A DNA stretch of 64,000 nt from Staphylococcus nepalensis (GCF_014635045.1 NZ_BMCF01000003.1:186001-250000); one strand, 5' to 3'; numbered from the stretch's first letter, positions 35,037-43,511 are shown. Notes: generated by a model from the sequence alone, not told the origin. Numbers and translations are program-made.

Positions 35037-35212
35037 AATATGCTTGGCTGTAGTAAATTAGAATTAAAATATACTAATCGTGACGTTTTTATAAGGCAAC
35101 TATTAAAAAGTCTTAGCCTGTATAATACAAAATAACCTCAGTTAACGAAAATAAAATAAAGATACCTTCGTTGAATTTATTTTAAAATGAGTTATTTAAT
35201 AAATTAAATTTT

Positions 35213-36004
35213 TTATGTTTGAGAGTGAATGCCTTTAGTGACAGCTTCTGCAAAATCATAAATAGATTGACGATATTTAGAAGTGTTCTCTCTCGTTTTT
35301 CTGTCTAAGTTATCTTTTTTGAAAAACGATTTTCTGATAGAAGTAGATATCTCAAGTTGTACACCAGAACCACTGTCGTTTTTATTAATAAAGTTATTAT
35401 TTGAACTCCCGTCAATACGGTTGGGACTTTCCTCTACATTAAATCCTTCTTTTTCTAATTCTTTCTTAATTGAATCGGCCATTTTTTTATCCCGTCCACC
35501 AATATAAACTGCATTCTCATCGCTTTGAAAGCCATGTATAGAAATAGATTCTTTAGATTTATTACTCATTTCTTTTAATTTAGAATCATCAAAACGAGTA
35601 GAAGTAATATGTAATTGTTTATTATTTGATTTTAATAATCCTTCAAAGCTGTATAAGTTGAAATCTCCTTTTTTAGAGATAATCTTAGCTAATTCAGAAG
35701 TACCAGGTTCAATGCCACCACCATGGATAGCAGTGATTAATATATCTTTATTATTAGTTTTCTTAATGTTTCTTTGCCAATCGCTATTTTTCTCAGTGTC
35801 TGATTTTAATTGAGAGAAATTTTGGTATTTATCCTGATTTTGAGATTGGTCTTGGTTCTGGGATTGATCTTGATGCTGGGATTGATCATGGTTCTGAGGT
35901 TGGTCCTGATTCCATACGTATGTGAAATATAAACCGAGTAATACTATGCCGACAATAACGAGCATAATTAAATAATATAAATAAGTTTTTAAGATGTTTT
36001 TCAT
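35213..36004 (-). CDS. Membrane-anchored poly-gamma-glutamate hydrolase (PghP-like)
   Basis: This 263-residue protein has an N-terminal membrane helix (residues 8-31), then a repetitive Gln/Asp spacer (DQSQN/HQ units, residues 33-58), then a PGA-hydrolase domain from about residue 85. Zinc-site motifs are ITAIHGGGIEPGTSELA (His and Glu), ISIHGFQSDE and GVQLEISTSIR (catalytic Glu). Related phage enzymes cut poly-gamma-glutamate capsules; anchored host versions would act outside the cell on self or foreign capsule. The tandem spacer is visible as DNA repeats at 35828-35910. No capBCA genes are in the window. Confidence 0.8.
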   Translation of the reverse strand: MKNILKTYLYYLIMLVIVGIVLLGLYFTYVWNQDQPQNHDQSQHQDQSQNQDQSQNQDKYQNFSQLKSDTEKNSDWQRNIKKTNNKDILITAIHGGGIEPGTSELAKIISKKGDFNLYSFEGLLKSNNKQLHITSTRFDDSKLKEMSNKSKESISIHGFQSDENAVYIGGRDKKMADSIKKELEKEGFNVEESPNRIDGSSNNNFINKNDSGSGVQLEISTSIRKSFFKKDNLDRKTRENTSKYRQSIYDFAEAVTKGIHSQT

Positions 36005-36219
36005 AATTAGCTCCTAAATCTATATATTTAGTGATTGTTAAATTATAACAAAATTATTAATAATATATAAGTTATAAGTAATTTGCAATTGTATTACTGA
36101 TTCCGTAATACCTAGTTACATTTTAGAGTATGACATAATACATAGCCAATAATGAAACAGTTGAAAATGAACATATGGTTGGTAGGTAAAAGATTTATTT
36201 TAGGAGAAAGGTTGTGAAT

Positions 36220-36602
36220 TTGTTGGATATAGTAACGAAAATGTAAAACAATGTGCCTAGTGATAAAGTGTTTGAAGCTTTTGTAAATCCAGATTGTGTT
36301 GGAGGATTCTGGTTTTCCTCTGGCTCTGAGCGTTGATGTTAAGGAAAAACAACAACTTACGATATGAGGCGTATAATGCTGAAATTAATATATTTATAAA
36401 AAATATTGTTGAAAATGAAGAAATTAACTTTAAATGAGGAGCATCGCATTCAGTCACAATTCATTTTAAATGTAATAGTCATTACACGATAGTGACTACA
36501 AGCGAAAGTGGGTTTAATGAAAATGATGTGAAACGCTTACTAGGACAAAAAGAAGGTGGATTTATATGTCAGCTGTTTAAAGATATATATGGTATACGAT
36601 AA
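36220..36602 (+). pseudogene. SRPBCC/AHSA1-like protein, decayed
   Basis: Joining two frames gives LLDIVTKM*NNVPSDKVFEAF then VNPDCVGGFWFSSGSER, and later RYEAYNAEINIFIKNIV-NEEINFK*GASHSVTIHFKC plus FNENDVKRLLGQKEGGF. This is the pattern of START-like SRPBCC proteins. Stops occur at several places and at least one frameshift near 36336. The stop in FK*GA replaces an expected Trp (TGG to TGA). A ribosome site (AGGAGAAAGG) remains. No function can persist. Confidence 0.7.
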
Positions 36603-36773
36603 TAAAATAAGAGGTGCATGATTATAAGTTCCATGAAGAGGAGAGATGTTAAATCATTTTGAACGCTTTTCGTTATAATATAGCAAAGGATTAAACAAAT
36701 GATTTGTGTGAAATAAAATTGTATGTTTAAATGTAACTACAAAAGTTTCAATTAAAACCAAAAGGTGAGACCT

Positions 36774-37208
36774 ATGAATTTAGAATTTAATATAGCAGTA
36801 CACTTATTATCATTTTTGGTAAAGCATTTTGATGAACGTTTTAATAGCACTGAATTAGCTGAACGTATTTGTGTAAACCCAGTGCAATTACGTAGGGTGA
36901 CGCGTAAATTAAATCAATACCAACATCTAGAAACATCAAGAGGTAAGTTTGGTGGGTATCGAGCCAACATTACAACGGCTCAGGTGAATTTAGCTGAATT
37001 ATTTATACTTTTTAATGAAGATAAATCGGAAGGACGTATATATACTGGAGATGAAAGTAGTAATTGTGAAATATCTAGAGAGATTGGTAATACAATGTCT
37101 AAGTTCCACAAAAAGGAACAGCAGATATTAATCGATTATTATAAAGGTATTACAATACGTGATGTTTTAAATGAAACGCTTAAGGAGGATACTAATGAAA
37201 CAATTTGA
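36774..37208 (+). CDS. hypR: HypR, Rrf2-family HOCl-sensing repressor
   Basis: This 144-residue Rrf2 protein has an N-terminal winged helix (LAERICVNPVQLRRVTRKLNQY, HLETSRGKFGGYRA). Starting at the ATG 36774 (AAAAGGTGAG upstream), Cys33 falls exactly at the position of the redox cysteine of S. aureus HypR, and Cys98 at the second one (99 there). HypR represses hypR-merA and is inactivated by intersubunit disulfides under hypochlorite, diamide or allicin stress. It overlaps merA by 14 bp. There is no Fe-S-type triple-Cys cluster, consistent with HypR rather than IscR/NsrR. Confidence 0.82.
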   Translation: MNLEFNIAVHLLSFLVKHFDERFNSTELAERICVNPVQLRRVTRKLNQYQHLETSRGKFGGYRANITTAQVNLAELFILFNEDKSEGRIYTGDESSNCEISREIGNTMSKFHKKEQQILIDYYKGITIRDVLNETLKEDTNETI

Positions 37209-38517
37209 TTTACTTATTATAGGATTCGGTAAAGGCGGCAAAACATTAGCCAAATTTGCAGCTGGACAAGGGAAAAGTGTCGCTGTAGTTGAAAAATCTA
37301 AGAAAATGTATGGTGGTACATGCATTAATATAGGATGTATTCCTTCTAAAACGCTTGTACACGAAGGATTAGAGCATGGTTCATTTGATGAAGCTTTTTC
37401 TAGAAAAAGCGATGTAGTTAATGCTTTAAATAGCAAAAATTATCATAATTTAGCAGATGATAACAATATAAGCGTCCTAGATTATAAGGCAGTATTTACG
37501 TCTAATAAAGAAATTGATTTATTAGATGAAGATGATCAAATACAAGAAACAATCACAGCAACTGACATTGTTATAAACACAGGTGCGAATCCCGTTATTC
37601 CATCCATTGATGGTGTAGAGACGTCACAACATTTATACGATTCTACAGGTATTATGGCGTTGACAACTCAACCTAAACAGTTAGTTATCGTTGGTGGAGG
37701 ATATATTGCATTAGAATTTGCTTCTATGTTTGCGAATTTTCGTACACAAGTCACAATTTTAGAAAAACATGATGATATTATGCCTAAAGAAGATAAAGAG
37801 ATTGTTTCTGAAGTTAAGAAGGATTTAGAAAATAAAGGCGTAAACCTCGTATTGAACGCAGATACAGAACGTTTTGAAGATACAACTTCTGGCACGATTG
37901 TGCACACTACGAAAGGTAACTATGAAGCAGATGCCGTATTATTAGCAACTGGCCGTAAACCTAATGTAGATTTTGGACTAGAAAATACGGACATCAAAAT
38001 TGGCGAACGTGGTGAAATAAAAGTAGACAAACATTTACAAACTGATGTACCACATATATACGCATTAGGTGATGTGAAAGGCGGTATGCAATTCACTTAT
38101 ATTTCATTAGATGACTTTAGAATCGTCAAAGACCAGTTATTTGGGAACGGCGAACGTACAACTGAAAATCGTGGCGTTGTACCTTATACAGTATTTATTG
38201 ATCCTCCATTATCACGCGTTGGTTTGACAGCAGGAGAAGCCAAAACGCAAGGTTATCAAATTTTAGAAAATGCAGTTCCAGTTAATACAATCCCACGTCA
38301 CAAAGTAAACAATGACACAAGAGGTTTGTTTAAATCAGTAGTTAACAAAGAAACAAATGAAATACTAGGTGCGACATTATATGGTTTACAATCAGAAGAA
38401 ATCATTAATTTAATAAAATTAGCAATCGATCAACGCTTACCTTTTGAAGTATTGAAAGAGAATATTTATACCCATCCTACAATGGCAGAATCTTTTAATG
38501 ATTTATTTAATATGTAG
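37195..38517 (+). CDS. merA: MerA, flavin disulfide reductase (HOCl/HOSCN defence)
   Basis: This 440-residue class I pyridine-nucleotide disulfide oxidoreductase has an FAD site (IIGFGKGGKTLA), the redox pair Cys43/Cys48 in GGTCINIGCIPSK, an NAD(P)H site (VIVGGGYIALEFASMF), the FAD site TDVPHIYALGDVKGG and a C-terminal dimer domain ending HPTMAESFNDLF. It lacks the extra heavy-metal domain and C-terminal Cys pair of true mercuric reductases. In staphylococci it reduces hypothiocyanous acid and helps survival of HOCl. The start at 37195 has AAGGAGGA upstream and lies inside hypR, so the two are coupled. Confidence 0.88.
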   Translation: MKQFDLLIIGFGKGGKTLAKFAAGQGKSVAVVEKSKKMYGGTCINIGCIPSKTLVHEGLEHGSFDEAFSRKSDVVNALNSKNYHNLADDNNISVLDYKAVFTSNKEIDLLDEDDQIQETITATDIVINTGANPVIPSIDGVETSQHLYDSTGIMALTTQPKQLVIVGGGYIALEFASMFANFRTQVTILEKHDDIMPKEDKEIVSEVKKDLENKGVNLVLNADTERFEDTTSGTIVHTTKGNYEADAVLLATGRKPNVDFGLENTDIKIGERGEIKVDKHLQTDVPHIYALGDVKGGMQFTYISLDDFRIVKDQLFGNGERTTENRGVVPYTVFIDPPLSRVGLTAGEAKTQGYQILENAVPVNTIPRHKVNNDTRGLFKSVVNKETNEILGATLYGLQSEEIINLIKLAIDQRLPFEVLKENIYTHPTMAESFNDLFNM

Positions 38518-38616
38518 GTAGCAAACAGTAATAAGTATACATTTGCTAAGATTTGTATATAAGGACTACTAAGGTTTAGAGCATCGTATAAAGCAAGTTC
38601 ATGCATAATAGAATAC

Positions 38617-38651
38617 GACAGAAAACGTATGTTTCTAAAATGGTTTCTGTC
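38617..38651. repeat. Hairpin of the CAGAAA/TTTCTG family
   Basis: GACAGAAAAC pairs with GGTTTCTGTC around a 15-nt loop. It is one copy of the dispersed family described in the findings. The rest of 38518-38801 shows no gene. Confidence 0.6.
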
Positions 38652-38801
38652 CTATCTCGGTAAAGGTGACTAGAAAAAAAGCATGCAAGAGCTAAAATGC
38701 TTGCCATAAGTGCCTTCAACTTAATAAATTAAGAAGTGGTACTTTAAAAATTTAATATCAGTGTATTTTCATTCCAGTTATCTACTGCCAATATGATATT
38801 T

Positions 38802-38840
38802 AAGGCTGAGACATTGTACTAAATTTGTCTCAGCCTTCTT
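38802..38840. terminator. Terminator between merA and the small membrane gene
   Basis: AAGGCTGAGACA and TGTCTCAGCCTT form a perfect 12-bp stem. It could end both merA (plus) and the 38853 gene (minus). Confidence 0.82.
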
Positions 38841-38852
38841 ATATGAAACGTA

Positions 38853-39029
38853 TTATATTATTGACTTAATAATCTGACCAATCAATCCAAAAATACCAAT
38901 AACTAAACAAACAACGCCGAAGCTAACTAAACTTTGTTTTTTGCCCACGTTTTCTTTTTTTGGTATACGATTATTTAGGATGAGCAACACAATACCAACA
39001 ATAATGAGTAATATTGAGATAATCCACAT
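38853..39029 (-). CDS. Small membrane protein, 58 aa
   Basis: The protein starts MWIISILLIIVGIVLLI (first helix), has a basic loop NNRIPKKENVGKKQ, then a second helix LVSFGVVCLVIGIFGLIGQII. It has a strong ribosome site (AAGGAGGGACGC, then 4 nt to the ATG at 39029). The two-helix layout with a positive inner loop is that of many uncharacterised Gram-positive membrane peptides. No family is recognised. Confidence 0.62.
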   Translation of the reverse strand: MWIISILLIIVGIVLLILNNRIPKKENVGKKQSLVSFGVVCLVIGIFGLIGQIIKSII

Positions 39030-39073
39030 TTTGCGTCCCTCCTTATGTAATTTGATTATGACACGTGCTCTTA

Positions 39074-39340
39074 TTATATATTTACCCTTTTACTTTCTAG
39101 GATTAACGCATTCGTCTTGTTATTTATAATGATATTATGCATATTAAATTTAAAATACGGTTTATATATATTATAAATGATTATGTAAAGAAAGGGTATA
39201 GTTAGATATAAAACAAAAAAGCCAATAAATGTCGTGTTTTTAATGCGGTGATTTATGGGGCTATTGCAAATAAAGCCTATCCAAATTATGAAATAGAATA
39301 TTAATATATCCAGGGACGTTCTCCTGCGTGTATTTAATTT
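39074..39340 (-). other. Open hydrophobic frame without a start codon
   Basis: A minus-strand frame without stops contains SLDILIFYFIIWIGFIC and GFFVLYLTIPFLYIIIY and ends at 39074. AGGAGA precedes it but no ATG/GTG/TTG follows in frame. It may be a decayed membrane gene. Confidence 0.3.
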
Positions 39341-39402
39341 TAAACATGATATCGAAAATTAAAAACAGATATGTTATTGGCGCTAATCAAAAATTAAAAG
39401 AT

Positions 39403-39440
39403 GAGTATACTGATTCGTATGCATCAGTTATACTCACCTT
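39403..39440. terminator. Terminator after the 75-aa gene
   Basis: GAGTATACTGAT and ATCAGTTATACTC pair with one bulge; T-runs flank it on the plus side. Confidence 0.65.
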
Positions 39441-39458
39441 TTTGGTCGAGGATTTAGA

Positions 39459-39686
39459 TTATAAAATATTGTGGCTCACATCCTCGTGTGAATAGTTTTT
39501 TAATAATGAACAGCCTAGTGGATGTTGACCGTTATCTACATAGTGATTGATTTCCTCAAGTACATCTAAAATCTCGTATTCAGGTGTATTGATATCAAAA
39601 GTATATTTGAATATTTGTTTCTTGTCGGATAATACAGTAGCAATAAGTTCATCATTTTGCATTTTGTAATTTAATAATTTCATCAT
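39459..39686 (-). CDS. Small hypothetical protein with a PerR-type box upstream, 75 aa
   Basis: This soluble protein (MMKLLNYKMQNDELIATVLSDKKQIFKYTFDINTPEYEILDVLEEINHYVDNG and so on) has one Cys and no membrane segment. The start is preceded by GAGGGATT. I do not recognise it. Its promoter region contains a perfect PerR-like palindrome 84 bp upstream, so it may be induced by peroxide or iron limitation. Confidence 0.55.
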   Translation of the reverse strand: MMKLLNYKMQNDELIATVLSDKKQIFKYTFDINTPEYEILDVLEEINHYVDNGQHPLGCSLLKNYSHEDVSHNIL

Positions 39687-39769
39687 AATCCCTCGCTTTT
39701 ATAAAAATTTATAGTTTAATTAATCAAAGTGCTTAATTGAGAATGAGTTTCATCAATCACGCTATTAAA

Positions 39770-39784
39770 TTATAATTATTATAA
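39770..39784 (-). promoter_or_regulatory. PerR/Fur-type box
   Basis: TTATAATTATTATAA is identical to the PerR box consensus (TTATAATNATTATAA). It lies upstream of the small gene starting at 39686. Confidence 0.65.
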
Positions 39785-39894
39785 TTTAATACTTAGTATA
39801 CATTAAAATTCATAAAATGTAGAGAGTTTTGACTCGAAAAATTATAAAAAAAGTGCAAAATTAAGCGTTAATCTTATGTTAAGCGTTTTCCTTA

Positions 39895-39909
39895 TGATAA
39901 TTATTATAA
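39895..39909. promoter_or_regulatory. Fur/PerR-like box near the guanidine promoter
   Basis: TGATAATTATTATAA matches the Fur 7-1-7 core (TGATAATNATTATCA) at all but one position. It lies 27 bp upstream of the guanidine operon -35. Confidence 0.5.
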
Positions 39910-39935
39910 TTTATGATAAAATTCATTTCTTAAGC

Positions 39936-39964
39936 TTGAATATAAAAGTGTAATTTGATATGAT
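39936..39964 (+). promoter_or_regulatory. Promoter of the guanidine riboswitch transcript
   Basis: TTGAAT, a 17-bp spacer and TATGAT, about 20 bp before the aptamer. Confidence 0.6.
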
Positions 39965-39982
39965 TTAAATAATTGAATAAAC

Positions 39983-40107
39983 GCTTTCTAGGGTTCCACA
40001 ACATTTTTGTTGGTTCGGTCCGAGAGAAAGCCACATATATGATGTGACACGGAAGGATAAAAGCCTGGGAGATAGTATGAACAACTATCTCCCGGGCTTT
40101 TTTAACT
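39983..40107 (+). promoter_or_regulatory. Guanidine-I riboswitch (ykkC class) with attenuator
   Basis: The aptamer shows the invariant ykkC strings CTAGGGTTCC (39988-39997), GGTCCGAGAGAAA (40017-40029) and ACGGAAGGATAAAAGCC (40049-40065). The terminator GCCTGGGAGATAGT/ACTATCTCCCGGGC with T6 (40063-40102) follows and overlaps the aptamer 3' end. Guanidine binding should disrupt the terminator and switch on the exporters. Confidence 0.93.
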
Positions 40108-40127
40108 TTTTTAGGAGGTATCTTATT

Positions 40128-40454
40128 ATGAATTGGTTAAAAATTATTATTGCAGCTGTCTTTGAAGTAGGATGGGTGATTGGTTTAACGCATGCTTCAT
40201 CAGTATTTGAATGGATTTTAACTATCATTGCTATATTTTTAAGCTTTTACTTGCTTATTGAAGCATCTAAAGTATTGCCAGTAGGAACATCTTATGCAGT
40301 GTTTGTTGGACTTGGTACGACCGGTGTGACATTATTTGATTTTCTATTTTTTGGACAACCATTTAATTTAGGGAAAACTATTTTAATAATAACATTATTA
40401 TTAGGTGTAATTAGCTTGAAATTAGTGACAACAAGTGATGGGGGGCGTTCGTAA
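40128..40454 (+). CDS. gdnC: Guanidinium exporter subunit, SMR family (GdnC/YkkC-like)
   Basis: This 108-residue four-helix SMR protein has the conserved membrane-embedded Glu in helix 1 (IIAAVFEVGWVIGLTHAS, E13). Paired SMR proteins of the YkkC/YkkD type form a heterodimer that exchanges guanidinium for protons. The riboswitch just upstream makes this role far more likely than general drug export. The ATG at 40128 has TAGGAGGT; longer in-frame starts would lie inside the riboswitch terminator. Overlaps the next gene by 1 bp. Confidence 0.85.
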   Translation: MNWLKIIIAAVFEVGWVIGLTHASSVFEWILTIIAIFLSFYLLIEASKVLPVGTSYAVFVGLGTTGVTLFDFLFFGQPFNLGKTILIITLLLGVISLKLVTTSDGGRS

Positions 40455-40768
40455 TGGCTTGGATTTTATTAATTTTTGCAGGTGTTTTTGAAATGTTAGG
40501 TATCACGTTTTTGAATGCTTATGTGCATAGTCGTAAATGGCGTTCGCTTGGATGGATGATAGCTTTCTTTGCAGTGAGTTTCTTAGCGTTATCCATAGCA
40601 ATGAACCAATTGCCTATGAGTACGGCTTATGCTGTATGGACTGGTATTGGTGCAGTCGGAGGGGCTGTTTTAGGTATGCTATTTTATAAAGAGTCAACTG
40701 ATATAAAAAGAATTATCTGTATTATTGTCATATTAGGCAGTACGATTGGTTTGAAATTAATAAGTTAA
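40454..40768 (+). CDS. gdnD: Guanidinium exporter subunit, SMR family (GdnD/YkkD-like)
   Basis: The partner SMR subunit of 104 residues has helix-1 Glu13 (LLIFAGVFEMLGITFLNA), then STAYAVWTGIGAVGGAVLGMLFYKES, the SMR signature for helices 3-4. It begins inside the gdnC stop codon (TAATG), so it is translated in strict coupling. The first subunit has a shortened helix 2 region and this one carries a positive loop, as in dual-topology pairs. Confidence 0.85.
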   Translation: MAWILLIFAGVFEMLGITFLNAYVHSRKWRSLGWMIAFFAVSFLALSIAMNQLPMSTAYAVWTGIGAVGGAVLGMLFYKESTDIKRIICIIVILGSTIGLKLIS

Positions 40769-41257
40769 TGTTTATTGTATCAATCAATATTAAGAAGATG
40801 TGTAATCCTCTTATTGGCTAATGTTAGTCTTTAATGTGTTTGATTTGCTTTGGAGGTTTAGAATAGAACTTACAGCTTACGCAATATGCGATAGTTTTTT
40901 CTAGACAAAATATAAAAAGATCGAAAAATAAAGATTAGCTTATTCTCGATTCATTGAGTTATTGCTAATAAAATAGAAGAGAGCAGGGTGAAAACTTTTG
41001 AGTAAAATCGTTTCTGTCCTGCTCTCTATTAAGTGTAATATGTTTATGAATATAAAAGACAAGTAGCCGATTCTCGACTACACAGGTAATATAGCATAAT
41101 CGTTTAATTTGAATCAATTCAGACGGTGTATTTTTATAGTAAACTGTTTAAGGCCTAGCTTGTAATATACTTTCTTTGAATTATTAAAAAATAATGGACT
41201 AGCGTGTTGCGATGGTCAGTGCATCTTGATAACATAAACAAAGTGGAGGTGCATAGA
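40769..41257. other. Intergenic with a long hairpin (40974-41031)
   Basis: Only one structure stands out: AGAGAGCAGG-GTGAAAAC paired with GTTTCTGTCCTGCTCTCT, a copy of the dispersed hairpin family. No gene is supported. Confidence 0.6.
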
Positions 41258-41884
41258 ATGGAAGGATTAGCCGCATTTATTACAATCACTTTAATGATTA
41301 TTATCGTCCCTGGTCCAGATTTTTTTGTAGTAATGAAAAATTCGATTACGTCAGGTAAAGGTAATGGCGCAATGGCAGCGTTAGGTATCACAACCGGTCA
41401 CGTTGTTTATTCTTTATTAGCGGTTTTTGGTATTATTTTTATATTAGCAAATATGTATTATGTATTCTTAGTAATTAAAATACTTGGCGCTGGTTATCTT
41501 ATATATCTAGGGATAAAAAGTATTATAAGTGCACGTCAAGGTATGAATTTTTCTGTAACGCAAATCGAAGCGCAACAGTTTAGTTATTTAAGCTCTTATA
41601 GACAAGGCTTTTTGAGTACCATATTAAATCCGAAAGCACTACTCTATTACATAAGTATTTTACCGCAATTTTTAAGTACGGGTGAAGGCGTTACAACACA
41701 AATAGCCATACTGTCAGCGATTGTAACTACAGTTATTTTATTATGGTTTATTTTTTGTGTTTATATTTTTCAATATATCAAGCTACTTTTTGCTAATAGA
41801 AAAGTCAAAGCCATTTTTGATTACGCAGTAGGAACAGTTTTAATAGGTCTGTCACTTAACTTACTATTTAGTAAAAGTAGTTAA
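41258..41884 (+). CDS. LysE/RhtB-family exporter
   Basis: This 208-residue protein has six hydrophobic helices and the LysE signature (IIVPGPDFFVVMKNSITSGKGNGAMAALGITTGHVVYSLLAVFG, GFLSTILNPKALLYYISILPQF). LysE/RhtB proteins export amino acids or analogues. The ATG at 41258 follows GTGGAGGTG; upstream in-frame residues have no membrane character. It ends in a strong terminator. The substrate is unknown. Confidence 0.88.
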   Translation: MEGLAAFITITLMIIIVPGPDFFVVMKNSITSGKGNGAMAALGITTGHVVYSLLAVFGIIFILANMYYVFLVIKILGAGYLIYLGIKSIISARQGMNFSVTQIEAQQFSYLSSYRQGFLSTILNPKALLYYISILPQFLSTGEGVTTQIAILSAIVTTVILLWFIFCVYIFQYIKLLFANRKVKAIFDYAVGTVLIGLSLNLLFSKSS

Positions 41885-41898
41885 TAAAAGCGAATATA

Positions 41899-41946
41899 AA
41901 AAGGGAGGATGGTTTCACGTTTATTAAGAACCATCCTCCTTTTTAA
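41899..41946. terminator. Terminator after the LysE gene
   Basis: AAAAAGGGAGGATGGTTTC pairs with GAACCATCCTCCTTTTT. It sits between the convergent LysE and DUF4870 genes. Confidence 0.88.
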
Positions 41947-41954
41947 ATATTATT

Positions 41955-42320
41955 TTACGGGTTAAAATAAGCATTTTCAGAAATTAGTACTTTAACACCG
42001 CGATAAACGTTTTTAATTGTATACCAAATGGTCAATATGATTAAAATGATAGAGAAAATAATAGCGATAACAGTAATCGTGTTTTGTTGCTGATTGATGA
42101 GTGTGCTTCCTAAACCTAACGTAATTGCAATGAAGACTGGACCGATATATGTGATAATATGATAAAATAATGATTTAGCTGCATGCGCAGACGCTGGCTT
42201 ATCAGCAAAAATCCAAATAATGATTGGTAAAATAATAGGTGCAAAAAATATACTAAAATAACTGATAGAAGATAGAACGCGACCGCCTTGTGTATCCGAA
42301 TGTAATGATTGTTCATTCAT
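41955..42320 (-). CDS. DUF4870 membrane protein
   Basis: This 121-residue protein has three to four hydrophobic helices with an early charged segment (NEQSLHSDTQGGRVLSSISYFSIFFAPIILPIIIWIFADKPASAHAAKSLFYH), the order of DUF4870. The ATG at 42320 has GAGGTGAT upstream; a GTG three codons earlier overlaps that site. The role is unknown. Confidence 0.72.
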   Translation of the reverse strand: MNEQSLHSDTQGGRVLSSISYFSIFFAPIILPIIIWIFADKPASAHAAKSLFYHIITYIGPVFIAITLGLGSTLINQQQNTITVIAIIFSIILIILTIWYTIKNVYRGVKVLISENAYFNP

Positions 42321-42425
42321 TTTTATCACCTCATGTTAATCATAACAACAATAAAAAATGAATTATAGTCTATATGCTCCATCTAACAAAAGTGTTAGAT
42401 GAGATAAAAAGGAGGATAAATCAAT

Positions 42426-43004
42426 ATGAAAATATACTTAATTCGACATGGTGAATCTAAATCTAATTATGATAAAAAAGAAGGGAATCATTATTTTTGT
42501 GGCCAATTAGACGTGCCTTTAACGGAAAAAGGAGCGCGCGGCGCACAACGATTACAATATCATTTTAATAAAATGAAGATTGACCATATCTATTTATCAG
42601 ATTTAACGAGAACTAGGCAAACATATAATGCAATTTTTGATAAATTTATCCCTGCAACTGTGACCCCTTTATTAAGAGAACGTTCTTTAGGTATTTTTGA
42701 AGGTAAAAAAGTGAGTGAAGTTGAACAAGATCCTCAATATGCAGCATATTTTGGTAATGGCGCATATCATGCATTTAGACACAGCTTTACTCAAAAAGCG
42801 CCAGAAGGTGAAAGTTATGAAGATGTATTGAAACGTGTAGAAGCTTTCTTTAAACATGAAGTAGACCCATCTTTAGAATCTATTGTAATTATTGCGCATC
42901 AAGTCGTAATCAGATGTTGCTTAGTATATTTAGGGTATGAAAATAAAGATACTGTAATAGACAAAAAAATAGAAAATTGTGTGCCGTATGAAGTTGAAAA
43001 ATAG
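42426..43004 (+). CDS. Histidine-phosphatase-superfamily protein
   Basis: This 192-residue protein starts MKIYLIRHGESKSNYDK, the catalytic RHGE motif (His8), followed by the second arginine region YLSDLTRTRQTYNAIF, the general-acid Glu in LLRERSLGIFEG and the C-terminal His of IVIIAHQVVIRCC. It would dephosphorylate small phospho-metabolites or proteins; the substrate is unknown. GGAGG lies 11 nt before the ATG. A terminator hairpin TGCACCTT/AAGGTGCA (43051-43073) follows. Confidence 0.85.
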   Translation: MKIYLIRHGESKSNYDKKEGNHYFCGQLDVPLTEKGARGAQRLQYHFNKMKIDHIYLSDLTRTRQTYNAIFDKFIPATVTPLLRERSLGIFEGKKVSEVEQDPQYAAYFGNGAYHAFRHSFTQKAPEGESYEDVLKRVEAFFKHEVDPSLESIVIIAHQVVIRCCLVYLGYENKDTVIDKKIENCVPYEVEK

Positions 43005-43050
43005 CATAAGAATCTAAAGATAAATACTCACGGCCAAAATAAAATTAAAA

Positions 43051-43073
43051 TGCACCTTCGTTAAATAAGGTGC
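43051..43073 (+). terminator. Terminator after the phosphatase gene
   Basis: TGCACCTT/AAGGTGCA stem with a 7-nt loop; the T-run is poor on the plus strand. Confidence 0.6.
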
Positions 43074-43240
43074 ACTGTTATATTTAAGTATTTTAATTTT
43101 GAACGTACATACTTGCCAATGCGTATGATTTGGTGCTGTAGTTTCTGATACAGACTTCTGTGGGTCTCAGTATGCTATCAAAAGATGACTGGGAATGAAA
43201 ACACGCTTCAAGCTTTATATTTACATTAACTAGCCATCCT

Positions 43241-43293
43241 TGGCAGGGCGCAACTGAGCAATCATTTTAGAGAAATGTGGACTCTGCCCTGTC
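43241..43293. terminator. Long-loop hairpin before the 71-aa membrane gene end
   Basis: TGGCAGGGC pairs with GCCCTGTCA around a 35-nt loop. It lies 3 bp beyond the stop of the gene ending at 43296 on the minus strand. Confidence 0.55.
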
Positions 43294-43295
43294 AG

Positions 43296-43511
43296 CTAAT
43301 ATCTTTTTGCTGCTGTTAAGCTATCATGAAATCCTTGAAAAATTGTGTGTATATTGTCTAAAAAACTACCGACAATAACTGCTAGTATGACGTAAGTTAT
43401 ACTTAGAGCAATTGATTTATATGAGATAACGCCATATGTTTCTTTCTTCTCAAAGAGATTAAAAGCTATGAAGACAGCAGCCATTGCACCTAGTAAAATA
43501 GTTATCACCAT
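43296..43511 (-). CDS. Small two-helix membrane protein, 71 aa
   Basis: MVITILLGAMAAVFIAFNLFEKKETYGVISYKSIALSITYVILAVIVGSFLDN contains two membrane helices with a charged loop between them. The ATG at 43511 follows AAGGAGGTAGC by 5 nt; the long upstream frame has no such site and is probably not translated. The layout resembles small holin-like or EsaB-neighbour proteins but no family is assigned. Confidence 0.6.
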   Translation of the reverse strand: MVITILLGAMAAVFIAFNLFEKKETYGVISYKSIALSITYVILAVIVGSFLDNIHTIFQGFHDSLTAAKRY

